Shown: positions 51,672 to 60,887, counted from the stretch's first letter. The stretch is 64,000 nucleotides of DNA from Bacillus cereus G9842 (GCF_000021305.1 NC_011772.1:2642001-2706000), one strand, 5' to 3'. Translations and numbers: made by a program. Notes: generated by a model from the letters alone, not told the origin.

Positions 51672-53039
51672 TTACACTGTTTTCCATAATGATAATGCAT
51701 AAATCCAGTTTGGATCACCATTTCCTTGATAACTCTGGACTGCTTCATATACTTTTCCTTCGTGTAGAACTCTATCTCCCTTTTTATATGCTTTTTTTGC
51801 ATCCCACGCTTCATATGAAGCGCTTTCAGCTTTTGTAGTAATTGTGAATATATCACTCTGTACGGATTCATTTCCAGCTACATCAACAGCTTTCACTACA
51901 TATTTATAAGTAGTATTAGCAAGCAGATTTTTATCCATATAAGAAGTTGTATTGGATGTTGCAATCTTTTTCATTAATCCTTCTATTTCTCTATAAATAT
52001 CATAATGGTCTACACCAATGTTATCGTCAGATGGACTCCACATTAAATCCACACTTGATGCTGTCGTTCCCATACTATGTAATCCTTTTGGTTGTGTTGG
52101 TGCTTCTGTATCAGGAGTCGCAACTGTTGTTTTTACTGTAAGCGCTGTACTTTCTTTCGATACATTTCCAGCTGCGTCAATTGCTTTTACAGTATAAGAG
52201 TATTCTGTGCTTGGTTGTAATTTCTTATCAATAAAATGAGTGCCTAGTATTGTATCTATCATCTCTCCGTTACGGAAGATTTGATATCCTTTTACCCCTA
52301 CATTATCCGTAGAAGAGTTCCATGTTAGTTCTACACTATTCGCTGTTACTTTTTTCGTCTGAAGTCCATTTGGAATACTTGGCGCTTCTATGTCTGGTTT
52401 CACATCATTAATAAGATTAACATCAATTACATTATAGAATGCATTTGCTGTATCAGCTACATCCCATACTGCTAAAATCACATGATATCCACTACGATCA
52501 GTAGGTACATTAATTTTATGAGTTAAATTATTTGAAGCTGCAGAACCATCGTGTTGCACAGTTCCAATTGGTTCAAAATCTGCTCTTGTTAGCGCTTTAT
52601 TTGGATTCCATCCTTTTTTAGTAATATAGTAATGCCACTTACTCGTTAAGTGAGGCGCAGTATACTTCCAAGTAAATGTATTTTCCCCACCAGTGATTGT
52701 ATTTTTAAACCAACGATTTGCTGTTTGTTGATCTAAAATACCACCAAATTTTCCGCCTGCTGAAGCAATTTGTCCATCTACTGGACCACCTTGTGGGAAC
52801 CCTTTTGGAGCTTCTAAACTTTGTGGTTCATACATAACACTTCCGCAGTTTACATTTAGCGCACCATAAGTTGGACTACATAAAGCGGATCGGCTACCGG
52901 GCTTTTCAACAAAACCGTGCGCATAAGCATTTTGAGGAATAAGTGTCGTACTAATAATTCCAGCTGTTAATGCTACAGCTCCTAAACTTTTTTTGTTCAT
53001 TTTCATGTTTTGTAGTTGTTTTAAAAATCGATTATTCAT
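51672..53039 (-). CDS. Chitin-active lytic polysaccharide monooxygenase (AA10) with FN3 and CBM5/12 modules
   Basis: A 455-residue secreted enzyme that oxidatively cleaves crystalline chitin using copper. The signal peptide ends at NAYA, exposing the N-terminal copper-binding His of HGFVEKPGSRSALC; the second ligand is the His in SKWHYYITKKGWN. An AA10 domain (to about 215) is followed by two fibronectin III repeats (each with PNGLQTKKVTANSVELTWN-like or PKGLHSMGTTASSVDLMWS starts) and a C-terminal chitin-binding module (AYKKGDRVLHEGKVYEAVQS). ATG 53039 is best spaced from AAGGAGAC. No chitinase is adjacent. Confidence 0.92.
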   Translation of the reverse strand: MNNRFLKQLQNMKMNKKSLGAVALTAGIISTTLIPQNAYAHGFVEKPGSRSALCSPTYGALNVNCGSVMYEPQSLEAPKGFPQGGPVDGQIASAGGKFGGILDQQTANRWFKNTITGGENTFTWKYTAPHLTSKWHYYITKKGWNPNKALTRADFEPIGTVQHDGSAASNNLTHKINVPTDRSGYHVILAVWDVADTANAFYNVIDVNLINDVKPDIEAPSIPNGLQTKKVTANSVELTWNSSTDNVGVKGYQIFRNGEMIDTILGTHFIDKKLQPSTEYSYTVKAIDAAGNVSKESTALTVKTTVATPDTEAPTQPKGLHSMGTTASSVDLMWSPSDDNIGVDHYDIYREIEGLMKKIATSNTTSYMDKNLLANTTYKYVVKAVDVAGNESVQSDIFTITTKAESASYEAWDAKKAYKKGDRVLHEGKVYEAVQSYQGNGDPNWIYALSLWKTV

Positions 53040-53284
53040 GTTCATGTCTCCTTCTTGTTATACTTTGTAGTGGAATGTGGGCTTTGATGTAAAAGAATAA
53101 CAAGAGACAAACTTGTACCGATGTATGTATTAATTATGCATACACCGCAGTGAAAATATATTTTTTCCTTGTGAAATATTTCACTTTATGAATATATCAT
53201 GACATAGAACTCGCCTAAGCATGTGCAGAAGTTGTGCAGAAACAGTGAAATTATTACTAACATATAAAACCACATCCTGAAATC

Positions 53285-53338
53285 ATAAAGTAAAACTTTA
53301 ATTAGTTGGGGTTTTACGGTCGGTTAATACGGGATAAA
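53285..53338 (+). repeat. bcr1-like repeat, very short internally deleted copy
   Basis: A 44-bp core (53290-53333) with ATAAA at both ends: left end AAAGTAAAACTTTAATTAGTTGGGG, then GTTTTACGG, right end CGGTTAATACGGGATAAA. All of the middle of the long copy is missing. It lies in the gap between the LPMO gene and a glycosyltransferase gene; the rest of 53040-53436 holds no gene. Confidence 0.7.
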
Positions 53339-53436
53339 ATAAAAGTGTGCAGCAGAAATTGTAGACTTAGTTCTCAAAATTCACATTTAGTATTTTCATT
53401 TTTTCCATTTAAACAATTCTTCTCTTCTTACAACAG

Positions 53437-53470
53437 AAAAGTGTCTATATCATTTAATATAGACACTTTT
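53437..53470 (-). terminator. Terminator of the glycosyltransferase gene
   Basis: Stem AAAAGTGTCTATAT / ATATAGACACTTTT, 22 bp after the stop at 53493 on the minus strand. Confidence 0.78.
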
Positions 53471-53492
53471 TTCATGTATAACTTTATATTTA

Positions 53493-54686
53493 TTACTGAC
53501 CTACAAATGTGAAAATTTCATCAACAGCTTCCTTATATCCACCCGATGTTCGGAATGATTCCTTCAAATTCAAAGCAGCCTCTTTATATGAAGGGTTATT
53601 TAAAATTAACTCCACACTTTCACGCAATTTCTCCACGGTTAATTCATTCATATGTAATTGAACTCCTGCTCCAAGACTCTCCACTTGCTTTGCGATTGCT
53701 GGCTGATCTGCACTTTGCGGTATTACAACGAGCAGAACCCCGTTATATAGTCCTTCATGCGTACTGTTCATCCCGCCGTGTGTAATAAATAGTTTCGTAT
53801 AAGTAAGCAGTTCGGTTTGAGGCACATAGTGTTTCACAATGAAGTTTTTAGGAATTTCGCCTAGATTACTTATTTTCGTTTTATTACCAATAGACATAAC
53901 AATTGTATGCTCACTATTCTCAAAGGCCTTCATACACAGTTTATAAAAGTCAATCGCTTCATTAAAAACAGTACCTAATGAAATATAAATCAGACTTTTT
54001 TCTTCAATTGAAGTAAAATCAACGTCTCTGTTTTTCACGTGTGCAGAGATAGATGGTCCTACAAATTTATATGTTTCATCAAACGTATCACCAAAAGGCT
54101 GGAACTCCTTAATTGTATACACAATAGTAAGGGGTGCAGGATTACAGAAAACTTCATACTGTGATTTTATTTCAACACCATATTTTTCAGCAATTCCCTT
54201 CGTTAAGTTTTGAAAATCATTCTGTATTTTATCATGAATTTCTACTGGAATATTTTTTGACAGATGACCTAACATTTGTTCAAAAGATTTTTCATCCTGC
54301 GCAAAAGATGTACATGAATTTATGGATGGCAGTTTAAGAATTTGAGCAATTAAGTGCCCACAGCCAAACATAGAATCATGAATTATGTAATCAAAATGTT
54401 CACCTTCAATTTGTTCTAGAACACTAGGTATAACAATATCCGCTGTATGTAGAAGACCGTTTATTCTTTCCTGTAAATAATTTCTGCCTCCAGATAGAAA
54501 CGCTTTTATAAATTTTTGATCATCAATCGTTCGTACAGTAGCACCTGTCTTTTCAATCCGCTCCCTGAAAGCTTCTATTGAGAAATAAACGACCTCTTCA
54601 CCGCGAGAAATCAATTCTTCTACAACCGGTAAAGTTGGATTTATATGTCCTTCTGATCCAGCGTTAATACATAAAACACGCGCCAT
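53493..54686 (-). CDS. MGT-family glycosyltransferase (GT1, YjiC-like)
   Basis: A 397-residue UDP-glycosyltransferase of the macrolide-inactivating type. N-terminal acceptor domain starts MARVLCINAGSEGHINPTLP (catalytic-type His in GHINP); the C-terminal donor-site motif is LFITHGGMNSTHEGLYNGV...PQSADQPAIAKQVE. Members attach glucose to macrolides, flavonoids or other hydroxylated compounds; the natural acceptor is unknown. ATG 54686 follows GTAAGGAG. Confidence 0.87.
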   Translation of the reverse strand: MARVLCINAGSEGHINPTLPVVEELISRGEEVVYFSIEAFRERIEKTGATVRTIDDQKFIKAFLSGGRNYLQERINGLLHTADIVIPSVLEQIEGEHFDYIIHDSMFGCGHLIAQILKLPSINSCTSFAQDEKSFEQMLGHLSKNIPVEIHDKIQNDFQNLTKGIAEKYGVEIKSQYEVFCNPAPLTIVYTIKEFQPFGDTFDETYKFVGPSISAHVKNRDVDFTSIEEKSLIYISLGTVFNEAIDFYKLCMKAFENSEHTIVMSIGNKTKISNLGEIPKNFIVKHYVPQTELLTYTKLFITHGGMNSTHEGLYNGVLLVVIPQSADQPAIAKQVESLGAGVQLHMNELTVEKLRESVELILNNPSYKEAALNLKESFRTSGGYKEAVDEIFTFVGQ

Positions 54687-54778
54687 TATAAACACTCCTT
54701 ACGTTAAATCATTTCTATGTTAGCGAGAGTATGGATTCTCTCCATACTCTTTTCTTTGTTGTTCGTATCATATTCCTG

Positions 54779-55459
54779 CTAAATTGACCTAGCAAGTCTA
54801 AAACCGAGATCTTCTATATGAAATGTGGGATGGCTTCGGCGACGACAAGTAGCGCCGCAACCTCTCGCTGCCTCCGCCCAACTACCTCCACGAAAAATGC
54901 GGTATGATCCGTATACTTTTTCATCATACAAATCATAGCACCATTCCCAAACGTTCCCTAGCATATCATAAAGTCCCCATGCATTCGGTTCCTTTTGGCC
55001 AACGTCATGAATTTGTCCATTTGAATTTTCATTATACCACGCTATATCAAGAAGTTTCCCGTATGTATATCCGGTTGTACTTGCTTTACATGCATATTGC
55101 CACTCTGCCTCAGATGGTAATCGGTAGCCATTCGAATCTAAATTAAATTTCACAATTTGACCAACATCACTAATAGAATAATATTCTTTTAATCCCGCTA
55201 TTTTTGAAAGTACATTACAAAACGCAATGGCATCGTTCCATGAAATATTTACAACTGGTTTATGATTTTTTTCAAAATTATTTAATGTACTATTTGTAAT
55301 AGCATCATATAGTTCCATTGTTACAGCATACTTTGCAAGAAGAAATGGTTGAATTTGTACTAGCCATTCTTTTTTTATTCGATCATCTCTTAATACTACC
55401 TCTCCAGCTGGAATATTGACCATTAATGAATCGATTAGTTGAATTAAATCGTTAGTCAT
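54779..55459 (-). CDS. SUMF1/formylglycine-generating-enzyme-like protein
   Basis: A 226-residue SUMF1-fold protein: VNIPAGEVVLRDD, KPVVNISWNDAIAFCN, GYRLPSEAEWQYACKA, GLYDMLGNVWEWCYDLYD and FRGGSWAEAARGCGATCRRR...DLGFRLARS. It has Cys residues where FGE enzymes carry catalytic cysteines, but spaced C-x3-C rather than the C-x4-C I remember, so activity as a formylglycine generator is doubtful. No sulfatase is nearby. Possible roles include ergothioneine-like chemistry or a structural lectin-like domain. Confidence 0.78.
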   Translation of the reverse strand: MTNDLIQLIDSLMVNIPAGEVVLRDDRIKKEWLVQIQPFLLAKYAVTMELYDAITNSTLNNFEKNHKPVVNISWNDAIAFCNVLSKIAGLKEYYSISDVGQIVKFNLDSNGYRLPSEAEWQYACKASTTGYTYGKLLDIAWYNENSNGQIHDVGQKEPNAWGLYDMLGNVWEWCYDLYDEKVYGSYRIFRGGSWAEAARGCGATCRRRSHPTFHIEDLGFRLARSI

Positions 55460-55558
55460 TTTCTATTCCTCCAAACGTTCATTTTATATGAACTTATAGT
55501 CATATACTCATTACAAAATACAATTTTCAAAAAGCGTTAAATTTTTCATAATAAAAAA

Positions 55559-55582
55559 CGATTAGTTTTATTAAACTAATCG
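55559..55582 (-). terminator. Terminator after the adenylate-kinase-like gene
   Basis: Stem CGATTAGTTT / AAACTAATCG; the minus strand continues TTTTTTATTATG. Confidence 0.78.
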
Positions 55583-55620
55583 GTAAGATCCACAAAGAAT
55601 TTTTGTGTTACATTCTATTA

Positions 55621-56124
55621 TTATATGTGCTCTAAAAATTTCCGAACCTCATTTGGAGATTTTAAAACAATAACCTTTTTCTCTTCGGGCAATTGCTCTA
55701 ACTCTTTTAAAATTGTAGGTCGTTTAGCATTAGGATATTCCCATATCCATTTAAAAAATTGCAAATCAAATCTTTCTTCACACCCCGCGCCCATATCTGG
55801 TCTTGTTTTATTTCGGTATTTTACAATTCTTTTAAAAGCACGATAAATACAAATTGTTCTATGAATATCAAGGAAAATAATTGTATCAGCTGCATTCAGT
55901 CTGATACCCATCGTCCCGCCATAATTCCCATCAATAATCCACTTCTCATCTTTAATTAAGTTATTTTGAACTGTTATTTGTTCTTCTCTCGGAACACCTT
56001 CCCAATTCGGTTTCCAAAATAATACATCAAGATGATGCACCTTAATATTTAATTTATTTCCTAACTGTCTTGCTAGTGTAGATTTTCCTGAACCACCAGA
56101 ACCAATTAATATTATTTTTTTCAT
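55621..56124 (-). CDS. P-loop kinase, adenylate-kinase-like (topology modulation protein FlaR type)
   Basis: A 167-residue nucleotide kinase-like protein. Walker A GSGGSGKSTLARQLG at 8-22, then HHLDVLFWKPNWEGVP and WIIDGNYGGTMGIRLNAADTIIFLD, which is typical of proteins annotated as DNA topology modulation factor FlaR. The true substrate is unknown. The start overlaps the upstream phosphotransferase gene by 4 bp, so the two are coupled. Confidence 0.8.
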   Translation of the reverse strand: MKKIILIGSGGSGKSTLARQLGNKLNIKVHHLDVLFWKPNWEGVPREEQITVQNNLIKDEKWIIDGNYGGTMGIRLNAADTIIFLDIHRTICIYRAFKRIVKYRNKTRPDMGAGCEERFDLQFFKWIWEYPNAKRPTILKELEQLPEEKKVIVLKSPNEVRKFLEHI

Positions 56125-57050
56125 ACCTTTACGATACCTTCTATAACTTCTTCAATATCTTCCTTATTAGCAAAGATCCAGAAGAACATTTCTTCATTTA
56201 ACTTTAATAAATCTGGTAACTGGACAAAATAAGCAATAAAGATAATTTGAATTGAAAGCATAACATACCAAATAGCTTTTAGTTCTTCTTTCGTTAAATC
56301 ATTTTGTTTATAATAACCTTCAAAGACTTTGCTAACGATATGTAACCATTTTCCTCTTAATCTTTCATCACTAAATACCTCGCTTAATACACTTGTACAG
56401 CAATAACATATATCAAATATTTTTACATTATTTTCTAAAATATCGAAATCTATAAACCCTTCCAGTTTATCATCTTTAAAGATTACATTTGATAGATGCA
56501 TATCACGATGAATAATTTGTCTCGGTAATGGATGGACCGTTTCCTTGAAATCTGTGTGCATTCGCTCCATCTTTTGAATTACCTCTCGATGAACATACTC
56601 ATTCTTTTCTAAAATTGGTATAGCCCATTCAAATACCGTCTTATATAAATTTCTTTTTATTAACTCATGATCACTATTCACCGAATATAATGCTTTGTGC
56701 AGATTAGCTATTTCTTCTCCAATTGTACTTGCTAGCCTTTCCAGCTTATCCGTATCTTTTATTTCTAAAACACTTCCGGCAACATACTCATATAAGCAAT
56801 AATATTTTTCTTTATATAATACATATTGTTCATCATTTTCTGTCTTTACTACTCTCTGTACTTTAATTCCCTTTTCATACAGTTGATCCAAAACATCGAA
56901 TTCAACTAGAAGTTGGTCTATCGATCCCGTTCTCTTTAAAATATACTCTTTATTCTTGCATATAACCTTCGCTACTTTTGGTTGCATTACAGTAGCTGTG
57001 ACATGTTCATTTTGAAACCAAAACTTTGCAATTTCCAGTGCTTGTTCCAT
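56121..57050 (-). CDS. APH-type phosphotransferase
   Basis: A 309-residue aminoglycoside-phosphotransferase/choline-kinase-fold enzyme. The catalytic loop is IHRDMHLSNVIF and the metal-binding DFG-like motif is GFIDFDILENN. The substrate may be a small alcohol or antibiotic; the CotS/YsxE-like spore kinases share this fold. ATG 57050 follows AAAAGGAG. It is upstream of and coupled to the P-loop kinase gene. Confidence 0.8.
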   Translation of the reverse strand: MEQALEIAKFWFQNEHVTATVMQPKVAKVICKNKEYILKRTGSIDQLLVEFDVLDQLYEKGIKVQRVVKTENDEQYVLYKEKYYCLYEYVAGSVLEIKDTDKLERLASTIGEEIANLHKALYSVNSDHELIKRNLYKTVFEWAIPILEKNEYVHREVIQKMERMHTDFKETVHPLPRQIIHRDMHLSNVIFKDDKLEGFIDFDILENNVKIFDICYCCTSVLSEVFSDERLRGKWLHIVSKVFEGYYKQNDLTKEELKAIWYVMLSIQIIFIAYFVQLPDLLKLNEEMFFWIFANKEDIEEVIEGIVKV

Positions 57051-57074
57051 TTACAAATACTCCTTTTACAATTC

Positions 57075-57461
57075 TTATTTCTTCCGAAAAATAACCTCAC
57101 ACAGTATTCCCACTCCAACACCAATTGTATAAGCCACTAAATCACTCCACAAAAAACCGTATCCCAACACGAGTCCACCCAAAGTCGTTGCACGCATGCT
57201 ATCTATCCATTCAGCATGATACAATTGGCTCACTTCAATCCCGTAGCAAAACATTAAACTAATAAAAGACAACTTCTTCGTCTCTGTTTTAAGAAACAAA
57301 AATCCAAAGCCAGTGAAAATCATTAATGCCCATAAAGCATCGCCTAAGTAATCATTTAATAGATGTGGTAGTGCAAAAGAAAACTTCCTTGAGCTAAGAC
57401 CTAAAATAATAACAACTATAGTAAATAGTGCATATAATACTCTATTTCGTTTCGTATTCAT
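57075..57461 (-). CDS. DUF2809 family membrane protein
   Basis: A 128-residue protein with four membrane helices. The DUF2809 pattern is LGLSSRKFSFALPHLLNDYLGDALWALMIF and YGIEVSQLYHAEWIDSMRATTLGGLVLG. The function is unknown. It lies 24 bp ahead of the phosphotransferase gene and may be in its operon. Confidence 0.82.
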   Translation of the reverse strand: MNTKRNRVLYALFTIVVIILGLSSRKFSFALPHLLNDYLGDALWALMIFTGFGFLFLKTETKKLSFISLMFCYGIEVSQLYHAEWIDSMRATTLGGLVLGYGFLWSDLVAYTIGVGVGILCEVIFRKK

Positions 57462-57526
57462 TTTAAAGTCTCCTAATATATAATGTATAACTGTAAATAG
57501 CTAGTAAAATAAAGTTATTTTACTAG

Positions 57527-58234
57527 CTACTTATTAGTTGCTTTTATGATAAGAAAATGTGGATTCATATTTAGATAATAATATGATTTTTCGTCTACTT
57601 CTTTCATCTTTTCAACTGCCTTCGGTTCCACTATCTCTTCTAATACAAAATAATTTGTAGTTTCATTTATTATGTCTTGTAGTGACCTTCTGAAAAACTT
57701 GACTTCAATAGTAATATTCGGTTTAACCCAAGTATCTATTAATAACTGTTTTTCAAAATAATTTTCACATGGAAACTTTGTGAAATCCATAAAAGGATGA
57801 TGAATAGAATAAATAAGTTCTCCATCTGGCTTCAGTACACGACGAAATTCTTGAAATACTTGATTCCAATTTTCTAAGTAATGAAGAGTTAACGAACTTA
57901 CAATCACATCATACGTACTATCTTCAAATGGCAATGTTTCTTGCAGATCATGACAAAGGAACGTTGCTTCTTCTCCTATATTTTCTTTTGCTGCTTTTAC
58001 CATTTCAGGACTTATATCAATTGCTGTAACATTTGCTCTTCTTCCTATGAATTGAGAAGTATACCATCCAGCTGCACATCCAGCATCTAGTATCTTTTTT
58101 CCTTCTAGTTCCTTTGGAATAAGCTCCATCATCGCCGGTCTTTCATAATAACTGTTATATGGATTTGCGAAATCTAGATTTTCTTTATATGTACTCGCTA
58201 ATTTATCATACGTATCTTTAATCGAATCTTTCAT
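57527..58234 (-). CDS. Class I SAM-dependent methyltransferase
   Basis: A 235-residue methyltransferase of the UbiE/Methyltransf_11 type. Motif I is ILDAGCAAGWYTSQFIGRR (Cys in place of the more common Gly), followed by VTAIDISPEMVKAAK, FEDSTYDVIVSSLTLHYLE and RRVLKPDGELIYSIHHP. Substrate unknown. ATG 58234 follows AGGAGTG; an earlier in-frame ATG at 58243 lacks spacing. Confidence 0.85.
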   Translation of the reverse strand: MKDSIKDTYDKLASTYKENLDFANPYNSYYERPAMMELIPKELEGKKILDAGCAAGWYTSQFIGRRANVTAIDISPEMVKAAKENIGEEATFLCHDLQETLPFEDSTYDVIVSSLTLHYLENWNQVFQEFRRVLKPDGELIYSIHHPFMDFTKFPCENYFEKQLLIDTWVKPNITIEVKFFRRSLQDIINETTNYFVLEEIVEPKAVEKMKEVDEKSYYYLNMNPHFLIIKATNK

Positions 58235-58255
58235 TACACACACTCCTAATACATA

Positions 58256-58609
58256 TTAATTCATTAACTCCTGCTGCTTTTTCTTTGAAAATGATTGTAG
58301 TACTAAATCATACGACCAATCAATCATTTTATTTATTTGCTCCTGTTCTATACCCTTACGAATATAAACGGTATTCCAATGTTTTTTATTCATATGATAC
58401 CCTGGAATAATTGTTTCTGGATAATCTTCTCTTATTCTTAATGCGACTTCTGGATCACACTTCAATGTAATCGCAGCTTTTTCACCTTCTTCATGATTTA
58501 CTATCGCAAATATTTTATTATTAAGCCTCATACATGTTGCACTCCAACCATCTGGAGAATCTTCTGTCGCTTTTCTTTTCGATAAACAGTACGCTCTTGT
58601 TGCATTCAT
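58256..58609 (-). CDS. MmcQ/YjbR family protein
   Basis: A 117-residue small protein with the YjbR fold: ATRAYCLSKRKATEDSPDGW, FAIVNHEEGEKAAITLKC, HMNKKHWNTVYI and the C-terminal IDWSYDLVLQSFSKK. Often annotated as DNA-binding from structural similarity; the role is unproven. ATG 58609 follows AGAGGTG. It is 21 bp ahead of the methyltransferase gene. Confidence 0.83.
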   Translation of the reverse strand: MNATRAYCLSKRKATEDSPDGWSATCMRLNNKIFAIVNHEEGEKAAITLKCDPEVALRIREDYPETIIPGYHMNKKHWNTVYIRKGIEQEQINKMIDWSYDLVLQSFSKKKQQELMN

Positions 58610-58624
58610 TTTAATTGGCACCTC

Positions 58625-59029
58625 TTATTCTTTCCCTGTTTGATTACGATGCATCACAATTTGCTTCGTTGCTTGAAATTGTTGCTCACCATAAAACTTT
58701 ATTAGCTTCTCTCCGCAAAATAGACTAACAATATCAATATGAGATATTTCTCGAAGTAATATTGTAAGCATCTTCTCTCCAATACCTTTATTTCTTACAC
58801 TCTCATGTATGACAACATCTTCAATGTATGCTCGAAAAACACCATCAGAAACGACTCTAGCAAATCCAATTAATTCATTTTCTTTCCATACTCCAATTGC
58901 TATACTATTCTTTAACATTATTTCAATATCGACTTCTTTTCTTTCTGGCCACCAACCGACAGAATCATAAAGTTTTTTTATTTTTTCTGCACAGACTGGT
59001 TGTTCTTGTTGCAATTTATACGTGTACAT
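58625..59029 (-). CDS. GNAT family N-acetyltransferase
   Basis: A 134-residue acetyltransferase: LYDSVGWWPERKEVDIEIML, ELIGFARVVSDGVFRAYIEDVVI, HESVRNKGIGEKMLTILL (acetyl-CoA loop RNKGIG). ATG 59029 follows GATGGGAGAAAG; the frame runs upstream to 59158 only because it enters the bcr1-like repeat, and that extension is not part of the gene. It ends 15 bp before the YjbR gene. Confidence 0.84.
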   Translation of the reverse strand: MYTYKLQQEQPVCAEKIKKLYDSVGWWPERKEVDIEIMLKNSIAIGVWKENELIGFARVVSDGVFRAYIEDVVIHESVRNKGIGEKMLTILLREISHIDIVSLFCGEKLIKFYGEQQFQATKQIVMHRNQTGKE

Positions 59030-59064
59030 ATGCTTTCTCCCATCAACCAGTATACATAATATTA

Positions 59065-59178
59065 TTATCCCGCTATTTGCCGTGCAGTAAGACCCCACCT
59101 CAAAATTCAGCAAAAGCAAAGAAGTTTGGTGGGATCCGGCTACCCGTAAAACCCCCACTGATTAAAGTTTCACTTTAT
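59065..59178 (-). repeat. bcr1-like repeat, partial copy in reverse orientation
   Basis: About 110 bp. On the minus strand it reads ATAAAGTGAAACTTTAATCAG, GTGGGGGTTTTACGGGTAG, CTTCTTTGCTTTTGCTGAA, then TCTTACTGCACGG...AGCGGGATA. It has the right end and the CTTCTTTGC segment but only one arm of the hairpin. It lies between two acetyltransferase genes; the stop codon of the gene at 59175 lies at its edge. Confidence 0.7.
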
Positions 59179-59591
59179 AATCTCTTTTCAAAAAAGTGCT
59201 GACTATGACCTTTCGGGTGATCTTCAACGACACCATACTCCCTGTAACCATGCTTTTTATAAAATTCTGGTGCTTGGAAACTAAATGAATCTAGCAATAT
59301 TAATCTACACCCTTTTTCCTTCGCAATACCTTCAATTTCATGTAAAAGTTGGCTACCATAACCGTCATGACGAACTGATTCATCAACCCATAAAAAGTCG
59401 ATATGAAGGTGATAAAAATACATCGTACCTGTTACGCCACCAAAAATTTTTCCTTCTTCATTTTTTACTACGAGGCTTACTTCTTCCATCGTCTGTCTTG
59501 CCTCATCTGTTAAGATGGACATATTATATTGAATAACTTTATTTTTAATATATTCTCCTTCAGTGCGTGTACCGTTCTTTATATGTTTCAT
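59175..59591 (-). CDS. GNAT family N-acetyltransferase (HPA2-like)
   Basis: A 138-residue acetyltransferase with GVTGTMYFYHLHIDFLWVDESVRHDGYGSQLL (acetyl-CoA loop RHDGYGSQ) and LLDSFSFQAPEFYKKHGYREYG. The length and the final HSQHFFEKRL look complete, although the stop codon abuts the end of the repeat at 59178. ATG 59591 follows GGAAGCAA. Substrate unknown. Confidence 0.83.
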   Translation of the reverse strand: MKHIKNGTRTEGEYIKNKVIQYNMSILTDEARQTMEEVSLVVKNEEGKIFGGVTGTMYFYHLHIDFLWVDESVRHDGYGSQLLHEIEGIAKEKGCRLILLDSFSFQAPEFYKKHGYREYGVVEDHPKGHSQHFFEKRL

Positions 59592-59619
59592 ATATATTGC
59601 TTCCTTTCAGCTCAGTAAG

Positions 59620-59987
59620 CTACATTTTATTTTTTCTCTTTAAAATACTAATACATACGAATCCACCATATGTAACAAAGCATGAAAAGCCAATTATCCC
59701 TGGTACAGAGACATAGCCTATCCTTATGTAACTTATAACTGCGAAACAAGTGATAGACAATAAAATAGATGGCCAAAATATAAGAGCTGTTTTTCTTCGC
59801 CCTCGTTTCGATTTACTTTCTTTTCAGAAACACGTGTACCAAAAAGCAATACAATACAAATAAGGATTGCTGCAAAGTAAATTGTATCTAATGACAAATT
59901 GTGATTAGATAGTGCGATTCCAACTTCAAGAGCAATAATTGTTAAAATTAAAATAATGATTGTTGAAGTCTTTAAGTTTCTTTTCAA
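59620..59987 (-). pseudogene. Small membrane protein gene with a one-base frameshift
   Basis: The 5' part from TTG 59987 encodes MKRNLKTSTIIILILTIIALEV and two membrane helices up to GTRVSEK. The frame then shifts near 59820: frame one ends at 59733 in unrelated sequence, while the other frame continues KRGRRKTALIFWPSILLS...SIRIGYVSVPGII as two more helices to TAG 59620. Adding one A in the A-rich stretch at 59817-59825 gives a 122-residue four-helix protein in one frame (368+1 bp). So either a disrupted gene, slippage, or a sequencing error. It overlaps the beta-lactamase-like gene by 4 bp. Confidence 0.72.
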
Positions 59988-60760
59988 CCGCTCACTCCTA
60001 GCATGTTTTCACTATATTCTTTGTATATGTACTTTAAAACTACTGCAAAAGCTTCATCTACCTCTTTATTTTCACGTCGATTCGGTAAATCTTTTCCCCC
60101 AATCACATAAAGAAGCGGAAATTCGTTAAACATTCCTATTATACCAATATTTATTGTAGCTGTGAGCAATCCACCTGTCATATGAGCTAAATGATAATAT
60201 GGGATTTCTTCATACTCTCCTTGTTGTCTTACCATGCCACTAATAATTGGTTCCCATAATTCTGGTTCTGATTTATAACCTTGAAAGGTTTGTATCAAAA
60301 GGGCAAGAACTTCATTTAAGTCTCCAATATTTTTCTCATCTCTAGCATTCTCTTGTATATGAATTTTTGAAAAGTACGTTTGTACATACATTTTCACAGC
60401 ATCCCATCCACCACAGTGCATTACAACTGACTGTGCAACGTAACTATCATGACAAGCTATCATTACCTCGACCGCTTGACTAAGTGTTAAAGAAGTTCTT
60501 CCTTGTAAATGCGGATATAACTGCGTACTATCTTCATGCGGATTAAATTTAATGTGATGAAGTATATCATTCCAATTATGTTTATTTTCCTTCACCATTT
60601 GTGCTACTACAAATCCAATAACTAATTTTGCTGCTGATGCTAACGGAATATTTAATTCACTATTATATGAAGCAACTATACGATTGTTTTTTGTAGAATA
60701 AATTTCCATTCCCACATAATTAGATTGTACCTCTTTTATTTTATTTATGACAGTTTCCAT
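59984..60760 (-). CDS. Class A beta-lactamase-like serine hydrolase, degenerate
   Basis: A 258-residue protein with the fold of class A beta-lactamases but altered motifs. SxxK is LASAAKLVIG, while the SDN position reads CHDSYVA and the KTG position reads MTGG. There is no signal peptide, so it acts in the cytoplasm and is unlikely to confer penicillin resistance. ATG 60760 is better spaced from AGAGGG than 60766. It is upstream of, and coupled to, the frameshifted membrane gene. Confidence 0.75.
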   Translation of the reverse strand: METVINKIKEVQSNYVGMEIYSTKNNRIVASYNSELNIPLASAAKLVIGFVVAQMVKENKHNWNDILHHIKFNPHEDSTQLYPHLQGRTSLTLSQAVEVMIACHDSYVAQSVVMHCGGWDAVKMYVQTYFSKIHIQENARDEKNIGDLNEVLALLIQTFQGYKSEPELWEPIISGMVRQQGEYEEIPYYHLAHMTGGLLTATINIGIIGMFNEFPLLYVIGGKDLPNRRENKEVDEAFAVVLKYIYKEYSENMLGVSG

Positions 60761-60852
60761 TTCCATCCCTCTTTTTATATCGTTATATTAACTTCTAATA
60801 ATTCAATATTGAATATAAAAAACCTTTTCATCAGCTATTAAAATAAGAAAAA

Positions 60853-60878
60853 GGTAGCATGAATTTTTTCTTGCTACC
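60853..60878 (-). terminator. Terminator of the Pat-like gene
   Basis: Stem GGTAGCA / TGCTACC followed on the minus strand by TTTTTCTT. Confidence 0.72.
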
Positions 60879-60887
60879 GAAAAATAT

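Noticed and set aside
53128..53150. Second PlcR-like box (TATGTATTAATTATGCATA)
   Set aside because: The half-sites are three bases too far apart for the consensus.
59030..59158. 43-codon extension of the acetyltransferase at 58625
   Set aside because: The extension is translated bcr1-like repeat; a clear ribosome site and start lie at 59029.
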